DNA from: Pseudomonadota bacterium
GTDB taxonomy: Bacteria; Pseudomonadota; Gammaproteobacteria; UBA5335
DNA length: 16,757 bases
Reading direction: 5' to 3'
Assembly (NCBI GenBank): GCA_021783685.1
Contig: JAJXTQ010000007.1
Span: 1 to 16,757, forward strand
Shown: in pieces, positions 7,169-13,538 of the stretch
Position numbering within the stretch: position 1 is the stretch's first letter
How the letters are laid out: every line of letters starts with the position of its first letter
Notes under the pieces: generated by a model
Databases searched by the model: none
What the model was told of the DNA's origin: nothing
What the model saw: the letters and a program-made list of their open reading frames with translations, nothing else
Translations under genes and position numbers: made by a program

Positions 7169-7710
7169 GAATGGGCACGAGCACAATGACTGTCGCGGAT
7201 CAGGCCGATCGAACGGAGCGGGTCGGCCTGGAAGAGTATCATCAGATTAGCGGCTTCCTCTTCCGGGAGGCGAGGCTGGCCGATGAGTCCCGTTACGCGG
7301 AATGGGAGGCCCTGGTGGAGGATGACATGCTCTACTGGGTCCCCCGCGGCGACGGCGAGTTCGACATGAACCGGGATATCTCGATCACCGCCGACAACCG
7401 CTCCCGCCTGCGCACCCGGATCAGGCAGTTGATGACGGGCAAGCGCCATGCACAGGTGCCGGTGTCGGCGATGCGCCGCGTGGTCGGCAACATCGAGGCG
7501 GAACGGCTGCAAGATGGGGAATACCGGGTGTTCTCCAACTTCATCCTGCACGAACTGCGGCGGTCGTCCACCGCCACGGTGGAAGTCTGGGCCGGCCGGG
7601 TGGAGCACCGTCTGCGCCGGCGTCCGGACGGATCACTCGGGATGTTCTTCAAGAAGGTGATGCTGATCAACGGCGATGAGCCGCTGCCCAGTCTCGCCTT
7701 CATCATCTAA
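7165..7710 (+). CDS. ring-hydroxylating dioxygenase, beta subunit (pair 2; candidate IpfB-like)
   Basis: This small subunit has 181 residues and an NTF2-like fold. Family features are the FLFREARLADESRYAEWEAL helix near 27-46, MLYWVPRG near 54-61, a central RRVVGNIE strand, and the end KKVMLINGDEPLPSLAFII. The ATG at 7165 overlaps the alpha stop as ATGA. A second ATG at 7186 (MTVADQAD) is a possible alternative start that would shorten it by seven residues. It pairs with the alpha subunit just upstream. It is longer and distinct from the pair 1 beta subunit, lacking the TPLPRT signature seen there, which supports a different substrate range. Confidence 0.9.
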   Translation: MRMGTSTMTVADQADRTERVGLEEYHQISGFLFREARLADESRYAEWEALVEDDMLYWVPRGDGEFDMNRDISITADNRSRLRTRIRQLMTGKRHAQVPVSAMRRVVGNIEAERLQDGEYRVFSNFILHELRRSSTATVEVWAGRVEHRLRRRPDGSLGMFFKKVMLINGDEPLPSLAFII

Positions 7711-7720
7711 GGCCACGCCA

Positions 7721-8902
7721 ATGGGCGCTCGAAGCTGCGAACCGGTCGCCGCCATCACCGGCCTTGGCTTCAGCCAGATGTCGCGCGCGCCGATCGGCAC
7801 CGTCCGTGAACTTGCCGGGACCGCCGTGCTGGCGGCGATCAGCGATGCCGGGATTGCGCCCGCCGATATCGATGGTCTGTTGCTGAACAAAAGCCCGACC
7901 GCGGCGGCCGAGGAACTCCCGCTGCTGCTCCAGAACGATCTGGGGCTGCGCGACCTCCGGCTGCTCGCTGCCATCGACTCCGAGGGGTCCTCGGCAGTGC
8001 AGATGGTGCAATATGCCGCGCTCGCGGTGCGGCACGGCATGGCTCGGGCCGTCGCCTGCGTATTCAGCGACACCCCCGTCAAATCCGGCAGCGCGGGCGA
8101 CACCTTCGCGATCGCCATGCCGCTTTCCGGCATCGAAGGCTGGGAGCAGCAGCAGGGATTTCTGGGCGCCGTGGCCGGTTATGCCATGGCGGCGCAGCGG
8201 CACATGGCGGTGTACGGGACGACCGCCGAGCAGCTTGGCGCCTACGCGGTGGCGTGCCGCCTGTGGGCGCGGGCCAATCCGATGGCCTTCCTCAAGAAGC
8301 CGCTCACCCTCCACGACTATCTCGCCTCGCCGTTCGTGGTGGAACCGTTCCGGGTGCTGGATTGCTGCTTCCCGGTGAACGGCGCCGCGGCGGTGGTGGT
8401 GACCGCCGCCGATCGCGCAGCAGATGCGCCGCTGCCACCGGCCTACATCCATGGCATGGGCCAGGGCCATCGCGGCCGCAACGGCATGCGCGAGGACGAG
8501 CCCGAACTCCACATCGGCGCCGTCCAGGCCGGACGCATCGCTTACCGCGCGGCCGGAATCGCGCCGTCCGACATCACCCAGTGCCAGTTCTATGACGCCT
8601 TCTCGTTCGCCGGCATCCTCAGCCTGGAGGCATACGGGCTGTGCCCCGAGGGAGAAGGGGGCCGCTTCGTCGCCGATGGCCATACCGCGCCGGGCGGCCG
8701 CCTGCCGGTGAATACCGGCGGCGGGCATCTCTCCGGCTATTACCTGCAAGGCATGACGCCGATCTCGGAGGCGATGATCCAGGTACGCGGCCTCGGCGGC
8801 GAGCGGCAGGCGCGCAACGACATCGTGCTGGTCAGCGGCAATGGCGGCTGCCTCGATTATCACGCCAGCCTTGTCGTCAGCCCGCATCGCGGCCTCGGGT
8901 AG
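7721..8902 (+). CDS. thiolase-like protein (SCP-x/Ltp2/IpfD-like), probable retro-aldolase that removes the acyl-CoA side chain
   Basis: A 393-residue thiolase-fold protein of the lipid-transfer-protein (SCP-x) class. The start is ATG 7721, ten bases after the beta subunit; the frame extension to 7676 lies in the beta gene. At the usual nucleophile position the sequence is IDSEGSSAVQ (about 85-94), with no Cys. Further on are FYDAFSF (Tyr291) and NTGGGHLSGYYLQGM (Tyr340/341) where classical thiolases have GHP. I recall that the steroid side-chain aldolase Ltp2 uses two tyrosines near 294 and 344 and has no need of the Cys. In Ibu-2, IpfD has this position in the operon and is needed to release the acyl-CoA and form the catechol. 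A C-C lyase role is therefore more likely than true thiolysis, but it is not proven. Confidence 0.85.
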   Translation: MGARSCEPVAAITGLGFSQMSRAPIGTVRELAGTAVLAAISDAGIAPADIDGLLLNKSPTAAAEELPLLLQNDLGLRDLRLLAAIDSEGSSAVQMVQYAALAVRHGMARAVACVFSDTPVKSGSAGDTFAIAMPLSGIEGWEQQQGFLGAVAGYAMAAQRHMAVYGTTAEQLGAYAVACRLWARANPMAFLKKPLTLHDYLASPFVVEPFRVLDCCFPVNGAAAVVVTAADRAADAPLPPAYIHGMGQGHRGRNGMREDEPELHIGAVQAGRIAYRAAGIAPSDITQCQFYDAFSFAGILSLEAYGLCPEGEGGRFVADGHTAPGGRLPVNTGGGHLSGYYLQGMTPISEAMIQVRGLGGERQARNDIVLVSGNGGCLDYHASLVVSPHRGLG

Positions 8903-8912
8903 GAGCAGCCAC

Positions 8913-9305
8913 ATGACAATGTCATACCCCGGCGCGCACGACCGGATATTCCTGGATTTTATCGCCGCGGACGAACTCCGTCTGCCATTCGATCCCGCAA
9001 CGGGACAGGCGCTCGGCCTGCACCGGCGGCGTGCCGCGGCCGAGTGGCGGCCAGCGGCGGGCACCGGCACCGTCCTGTCGTTCACGGTCACCCGTCGGCA
9101 ATACGCCGCCGCGTTTCCGGTCCCGCTGGTGCACGGACTTATTGCCCTGGATGAGGGACCGACACTGATCGCCCGCATCCTGGGGGCGGCGCCGGCGGAG
9201 GTCAGCGCGGGGATGCCGGTGCGCGCGGGGTTCGACTCGCACGGCCTGTGGTTCGGTCCATGTCAGGCCCGCGTGGCCGAGGAGCCCTCGCATGCTGCCG
9301 CGTGA
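8913..9305 (+). CDS. DUF35 OB-fold protein, partner of the thiolase-like enzyme (IpfE-like)
   Basis: This 130-residue protein is encoded directly after the thiolase-like gene, with AGGAG seven bases before ATG 8913. The OB-fold part is recognisable in GTGTVLSFTVTRRQYAAAFP (about 50-69), VHGLIALDEGPTLIARILG (about 73-91) and VSAGMPVRAGF (97-107). DUF35 proteins form a complex with SCP-x/Ltp2-type enzymes and are needed for their activity, and IpfE occupies this place in the ipf cluster. Most members carry an N-terminal zinc ribbon with two CxxC pairs. Here that region reads PFDPATGQALGLHRRR with no Cys; the only Cys is 117. The ribbon is thus degenerate and presumably does not bind zinc. The gene overlaps the next by 14 bases. 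Confidence 0.85.
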   Translation: MTMSYPGAHDRIFLDFIAADELRLPFDPATGQALGLHRRRAAAEWRPAAGTGTVLSFTVTRRQYAAAFPVPLVHGLIALDEGPTLIARILGAAPAEVSAGMPVRAGFDSHGLWFGPCQARVAEEPSHAAA

Positions 9306-10911
9306 CCTCGTTCGTAATTGCGGGCGCAACTACCCGGACAAGACCGCGTATCTGTGCGGCGACCGGAAAGCCACGTGGGCGGAGATGGACCGCCGCTCCG
9401 ATCGCCTCGGCGCCGCGTTGCAGCGCCTGTCGCCCGCGCATCGCGATGGCGTCGCGGTTCTCAGCCAGGAAACAATCGAAATCTACGAGATCTTCTTCGC
9501 CTGCATGAAGATCGGCTCGCCCAGGATTGGAGTGAACACCCAGTATGCCTGGCCCGAGATGCTGCATGTGCTCAAGGACAGCGGCACGCGCATCCTGATC
9601 GTCGCCAACCGCTGCGTCCATCTGGTCGCCGAGCATCGCAACGAGATCGATCACCTCGGTATCGTTATGGTCGGGTTCGGCGGCAACCATCCGTTTGGGT
9701 ACGATCTCGAGACCTTGATCGCCCAGGCGCCCGGCGCACCGGAATGGCCGCCGCTGCGCCCCGACGATACGCTGTTCATCAGCTATACGTCCGGCACGAC
9801 GGGCTTCCCCAAAGGGGCAATGCTCACCCAGCAAGGCGGGTTCAACTGCATCGTCCACTCCCTGATCTCGTTCGGCTTCGGGCCCGACGACGTCTGGTAT
9901 ATGCCGGCGGCGTCGGCCTGGGTCGTCGTCATCATGAACGTGTTCGGCTTGGGCAACGGCATGACGACGGTGCTGCCCGACGGGGGTTTCGAGGTGCGGG
10001 CCTATCTGCACGACGCCGACCGCTTCAGGGTCACTGTCGCATTACTGCCGCCGACGATGCTACAAAGGGCGATCCACGGGATCCGCCAGTCCCCGGTTTA
10101 CGATCTGAGCGCCCTGCGGCTGATGATCTATGGTTCGTCCCCGGCGACGCCGAAGCTCATCCGCGAGGCCAAGGAGACGTTTCGGGTGCCGCTGATGCAG
10201 ACCTACGCGATGACGGAAACGACCGGCGGCTGGATAACCTATCTCACCGAGGCCGATCACCAGCGGGCGCTGAACGGAGAGCCGGACCTGCTCCGCTCCG
10301 TCGGGCGCGTCGGCGTGCATTACGAGTGTTCGATCCGCGACCCGTCCGGGCAACCGGTGGCGCTTGGTGAGGCCGGCGAGATCTGGCTGCGCGGCAACAC
10401 CCTGATGAAGGGCTACCGCAACCTTCCCGCGGCGACGGCCGAAACCATGTCGGACGGCTGGCTGCGGACCAACGACATCGGCCGGCTGGACCGGCGCGGC
10501 TACCTGTATCTGCTCGATCGGCAGAAGTTCCTGATCATCACCGGCGCCGTCAACGTGTTCCCCGCGACGGTGGAGGCGGTGCTCGCCGAACACCCCGCGG
10601 TTGAGGAAGTCGCGGTGGTCGGCGCGCCGCACCCGGAATGGGGCGAGGCGGTGGTGGCAATCGTGGTGCGGAAGCCCGGTTTCGAGGAGGCCACGGCTGG
10701 GGACATCCTGACGATCTGCCGCGACCGGCTGAGCCGGCCGGAAACGCCGAAACACGTCGTATTCGTTGAGGCGTTACCCAAGACCTCGACATCCAAGGTG
10801 CGCAAAACGGATCTCAAGAAATGGCTGGCCGGGCCGGATGCCCCGCTGCCCTGGCAGGCGCCGGAAGAAGGCAACGGCTGCAGTCAGCGCGTCCGTGGCG
10901 ACGTGGCGTGA
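9292..10911 (+). CDS. AMP-forming acyl-CoA ligase 1 (IpfF-like)
   Basis: This ANL-superfamily enzyme of 539 residues joins a carboxylic acid to CoA through an acyl-AMP intermediate. Motifs: P-loop YTSGTTGFPKG (165-175), YAMTETTGG (305-313), hinge region NDIGRLDRRGYLYLLDR (394-410) and the C-terminal lysine at about 502 (TSTSKVRK). Two small deviations are visible: TND instead of TGD at 393-395, and Ser instead of the usual Gly before the catalytic lysine. Position directly after the thiolase-like/DUF35 pair matches ipfF, so the expected substrate is an arylacetic or 2-arylpropionic acid, activated before ring dioxygenation. The start ATG 9292 lies inside the DUF35 gene, a 14-bp overlap that suggests coupling. 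The substrate is inferred from context only. Confidence 0.9.
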   Translation: MLPRDLVRNCGRNYPDKTAYLCGDRKATWAEMDRRSDRLGAALQRLSPAHRDGVAVLSQETIEIYEIFFACMKIGSPRIGVNTQYAWPEMLHVLKDSGTRILIVANRCVHLVAEHRNEIDHLGIVMVGFGGNHPFGYDLETLIAQAPGAPEWPPLRPDDTLFISYTSGTTGFPKGAMLTQQGGFNCIVHSLISFGFGPDDVWYMPAASAWVVVIMNVFGLGNGMTTVLPDGGFEVRAYLHDADRFRVTVALLPPTMLQRAIHGIRQSPVYDLSALRLMIYGSSPATPKLIREAKETFRVPLMQTYAMTETTGGWITYLTEADHQRALNGEPDLLRSVGRVGVHYECSIRDPSGQPVALGEAGEIWLRGNTLMKGYRNLPAATAETMSDGWLRTNDIGRLDRRGYLYLLDRQKFLIITGAVNVFPATVEAVLAEHPAVEEVAVVGAPHPEWGEAVVAIVVRKPGFEEATAGDILTICRDRLSRPETPKHVVFVEALPKTSTSKVRKTDLKKWLAGPDAPLPWQAPEEGNGCSQRVRGDVA

Positions 10912-10922
10912 TGGGAGAGCAA

Positions 10923-11312
10923 ATGACATTGACAGAACAGCGACCGAACCCCCACGCGGGCGGCGGCTCCTCCGCCCCTTGTCTTCATCGGCTCTGCCGG
11001 ACCGGGGATGTGCAAGAAGGCCAGCCGGTGCAAGCGACCGTGCAGGGTTTGCCTCCGCTCGCGGTGTACCAAGTGGGGGACACGTATTTCGTGACCGATA
11101 ATCTGTGCACCCACGGCAGTTCATTGCTGACCGAAGGCTGGCAGGAAGGTGCGGTGATCGAGTGCGCGTTTCACGGCGGGTCCTTCGACATCCGCACCGG
11201 TGAACCCATTGGCCCCCCCTGCACCGTTGCGCTGCGCACCTATGAGGCCCGGGTGGAGGATGACTGGATCGTGATTACTGCGCCGGGGGCGCAGACTGGA
11301 TCGCCGGAATGA
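10923..11312 (+). CDS. Rieske-type [2Fe-2S] ferredoxin for the oxygenases
   Basis: A small soluble electron carrier of 129 residues (NahAb/BphF-like). The Rieske centre is Cys62-Thr-His64 and Cys81-x2-His84 (CTHG and CAFHGG), followed by PIGPPCTVALRTYEARVEDDWIVI, the usual ferredoxin ending. The start at 10923 has GGGAG five bases upstream; an in-frame ATG at 10911 overlaps the ligase stop and is possible, adding four residues. The N-terminus (about 20 residues, Gly/Ser-rich) is longer than usual. It probably feeds one or both oxygenase pairs. Benzoate-type oxygenases normally use a one-piece BenC-like reductase and no ferredoxin, so a separate ferredoxin points to a three-component system. 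No ferredoxin reductase is encoded in the window. Confidence 0.92.
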   Translation: MTLTEQRPNPHAGGGSSAPCLHRLCRTGDVQEGQPVQATVQGLPPLAVYQVGDTYFVTDNLCTHGSSLLTEGWQEGAVIECAFHGGSFDIRTGEPIGPPCTVALRTYEARVEDDWIVITAPGAQTGSPE

Positions 11313-11659
11313 ACGCCCCATCATCCCCCCCTTATGTGCCGAATGCGGGTTTCCGCATCACCTTCGGCGATGGCGCCGGAGGGTTCCGGTGCGGGCCGGA
11401 CGAACGGATTCTGCTGGCGATGGAACGGCAAGGCCGCACGGACATCCCCGTCGGCTGCCGTGGCGGCGGTTGCGGCATCTGCCGCGTTCGGGTGGTGCGG
11501 GGACCGTATCGGACCGGCCCGATGAGCCGCCGTCACGTCACAGGCGAAGACGCCATGGAGGGCTATGCGCTGGCCTGCCGTCTGTATGCCCAGGGCGACC
11601 TCGTCCTGGTGCGCCGACCGGCTCCGGCCGCTGCCATTCCGGCGAGAGTGACGACATGA
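11309..11659 (+). CDS. plant-type 2Fe-2S ferredoxin, XylT/DmpQ/NahT-like reactivator of catechol 2,3-dioxygenase
   Basis: This is a 116-residue ferredoxin with the cluster ligands Cys50, Cys55, Cys58 and Cys90 (VGCRGGGCGICRVRV, then YALACRLY). The block YRTGPMSRRHV is a hallmark of the XylT group. XylT-like ferredoxins sit next to catechol 2,3-dioxygenase genes and reduce the inactive Fe(III) enzyme back to Fe(II) after attack by substituted catechols. The gene is immediately upstream of a catechol 2,3-dioxygenase, which fits that role better than electron supply to the Rieske oxygenases. The start ATG overlaps the stop of the Rieske ferredoxin gene as ATGA, so two kinds of 2Fe-2S carrier are translated together. 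The proline/alanine-rich C-terminal tail is unremarkable. Confidence 0.88.
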   Translation: MNAPSSPPYVPNAGFRITFGDGAGGFRCGPDERILLAMERQGRTDIPVGCRGGGCGICRVRVVRGPYRTGPMSRRHVTGEDAMEGYALACRLYAQGDLVLVRRPAPAAAIPARVTT

Positions 11660-11687
11660 CCAAGGCCGAAAACAAGGGAGATAATTC

Positions 11688-12611
11688 ATGGCGATGACGG
11701 ACGTCTTACGGCCCGGCTACCTCCAGTTGCGGGTCCTCGATCTGGAAGAGGCGATCGTCCATTATCGTGACCGTATCGGTCTCGATCTGGTGGAGGTCGC
11801 GCCCGACGGCCGCGCCTATCTCAAGGCGTATGACGAATTCGACCGGCACAGCATCGTCCTTCGCCAGGCGGACGAATCCGGCCTCGACGTCGTGGCATTC
11901 AAGGTTTCGTCCGAGTCGGCGCTGGACGCCCTGGCCGGCCGACTGAGGAACGTTGGCATCACGGCGACAACGGTTCCGGAGGGCGAACAGCCTGGCATTG
12001 GACGCCGTATTCGCTTCCGAGTGCCGACCGGACATCAGGTCGAGCTGTACGCGACCATCGCGCTCTCCGATCAAGGGCCGATGGTCAACAATCCCGACCT
12101 GTGGCGAACGGAACCACGGGGCATGCGCGCAATCCGCTTCGACCATTGCCTGCTGCATGGACAAGATATCGACGGAACAGCCAAGATATTTACCGACGTA
12201 CTCGGTTTCGCCACATCCGAGGTCGCGGTGAGCCCAGACGGACAGCCAATCGCGATCTTCCTGAGCTGCGGCATGAAGGCGCACGATATCGCGCTGGTCC
12301 GGCATCATGAGGACGGCAAGCTGCACCATGTCAGCTTCCTGCTGGAAAGCTGGAGCGACATCGGCCACGCCGCCGACCTGATCGCGCAGCACAACATGTC
12401 GCTCGACATCGGCCCGACGCGGCACGGCGCCACGCGCGGCCAGACCATCTACTTCTTCGATCCGTCGGGCAACCGGAATGAGGTGTTCTCGGGCGGCTAC
12501 CAGTTCTACCCCGATAACCCAACCCGTACCTGGACCGCGGATCAGGCGGGCAAGGCGATCTTCTATTATGAGAAGAGACTGAGCGAAACCTTCCTGAGCG
12601 TGGTGACCTGA
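11688..12611 (+). CDS. xylE: catechol 2,3-dioxygenase (extradiol, XylE class)
   Basis: It opens the catechol ring next to the hydroxyls, giving a 2-hydroxymuconic-semialdehyde-type product. The protein has 307 residues, the size of XylE. Iron ligands are His153 (FDHCLL), His214 (LHHVSF) and Glu265 (GNRNEVF). Second-sphere residues His199 (AHDIAL), His246 (PTRHGAT) and Tyr255 (TIYFFDPSGN) are also present, at the same numbering as the well-studied Pseudomonas XylE. Two vicinal-oxygen-chelate domains are present, only the C-terminal one binding iron. AAGGGAG lies seven bases upstream of ATG 11688. The neighbouring XylT-like ferredoxin, the hydrolase at the operon head and the hydratase downstream complete a meta-cleavage route. 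The symbol is used for the family; the natural catechol is probably alkyl-substituted (inference). Confidence 0.95.
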   Translation: MAMTDVLRPGYLQLRVLDLEEAIVHYRDRIGLDLVEVAPDGRAYLKAYDEFDRHSIVLRQADESGLDVVAFKVSSESALDALAGRLRNVGITATTVPEGEQPGIGRRIRFRVPTGHQVELYATIALSDQGPMVNNPDLWRTEPRGMRAIRFDHCLLHGQDIDGTAKIFTDVLGFATSEVAVSPDGQPIAIFLSCGMKAHDIALVRHHEDGKLHHVSFLLESWSDIGHAADLIAQHNMSLDIGPTRHGATRGQTIYFFDPSGNRNEVFSGGYQFYPDNPTRTWTADQAGKAIFYYEKRLSETFLSVVT

Positions 12612-12659
12612 TGGTGGCCGGCAGCGCGATCATGGCAACCGCCGGACAAGAAGTCTCCG

Positions 12660-13454
12660 ATGCCCGCACCTGACCAGGGCGACCTCGATGCCGCTGCCGC
12701 GGCGCTTCGTCGTGTCCACGACGGTGCCGCGGCCATCGCGCCGCTACGCGAACGAATCGGTCGCAACGATCCGGCAACTGGCTATGCCATCCAGGAGATC
12801 AACACCAGCTTCTGGCTTCAACAGGGGCGGGTCCTGAGCGGCCGCAAGATTGGCGCGACCTCGCGCGCCGTGCAGACGATGCTGGGACTCGATCAGCCGG
12901 ACTACGGGATGTTGTTCGCCGACATGGCCTTTGCGGATGGCGAGGAAATCCCCAGCCATCGATTGCAGCAGCCGCGAGCCGAAGGCGAAGTCGCCTTCTG
13001 CCTTAGTGCCGACTTGTCCGATCCGAAACTGACCATCGCCGAGGTTATCGCGGCAGTCGCCTTCGCTGTGCCGGCCATCGAGATCGTGGCCAGTCGCATC
13101 GCCGACTGGAACATCGGGATTCTCGACACCATCGCCGATAACGCCAGCGCAGGCCTTTACGTGCTTGGCACCACGCCGCGCGCTCTCGCCGATTTCGATC
13201 CGGTGATGTGCGGTATGATGATGACTCGGAATGGCGTGCCGGTCTCGACCGGAATCGGGGCGGCCTGTCTCGGCAACCCACTTACGGCGACGCTGTGGCT
13301 GGCTAGGAAGATGCTGGAGGTTGGGCGCCCGTTGCTGAAGGGCGATGTCATCCTGTCCGGCGCGCTTGGTCCGATGGTCCCGATAAAGGCGGGTGACAGC
13401 ATAGAGGTCCGGATCACCGGAGTTGGCGGCGTGACGGCGCGCATTTCGGACTGA
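12660..13454 (+). CDS. 2-hydroxypenta-2,4-dienoate (2-keto-4-pentenoate) hydratase, MhpD/XylJ type
   Basis: A 264-residue member of the fumarylacetoacetate-hydrolase superfamily that adds water to 2-hydroxyalka-2,4-dienoate, giving a 4-hydroxy-2-oxo acid. Metal ligands are Glu108 and Glu110 (RAEGEVAF) and Glu141 (PAIEIVASR), with Lys63 (GRKIGATS) near the active site, all two or three positions off MhpD numbering. The end GALGPMVPIKAGDSIEVRI is typical of the family. ATG 12660 is the only usable start before the in-frame stop at 12609-12611; its ribosome site is weak (AAGAAG). It receives the product of the hydrolase at 2009. The next pathway enzymes (hydroxy-oxovalerate aldolase, acylating acetaldehyde dehydrogenase) are not adjacent and must be elsewhere. 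Confidence 0.93.
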   Translation: MPAPDQGDLDAAAAALRRVHDGAAAIAPLRERIGRNDPATGYAIQEINTSFWLQQGRVLSGRKIGATSRAVQTMLGLDQPDYGMLFADMAFADGEEIPSHRLQQPRAEGEVAFCLSADLSDPKLTIAEVIAAVAFAVPAIEIVASRIADWNIGILDTIADNASAGLYVLGTTPRALADFDPVMCGMMMTRNGVPVSTGIGAACLGNPLTATLWLARKMLEVGRPLLKGDVILSGALGPMVPIKAGDSIEVRITGVGGVTARISD

Positions 13455-13538
13455 TCCGGTATCGCCGCCGAACCACGCCGACCAGAAGAACGCAATGCGA
13501 GAGGCTCCGCGCGGCCATCTCGTACAGAGGAGGAAAAA

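Noticed and set aside
7703..9178. 491-residue open frame on the minus strand
   Set aside because: It lies wholly opposite the beta subunit, thiolase-like and DUF35 genes, whose motifs are clear. Its own translation is low-complexity (Ala/Arg/His/Gly-rich) with no domain; it results from high GC.
11656..11697. 13-codon open frame between the XylT-like ferredoxin and catechol dioxygenase genes
   Set aside because: It has no ribosome site and overlaps the dioxygenase start; it is more likely just leader sequence carrying the AAGGGAG site.
12611..12673. 20-codon open frame between dioxygenase and hydratase
   Set aside because: It overlaps both neighbours out of frame and resembles nothing known; treated as spacer.
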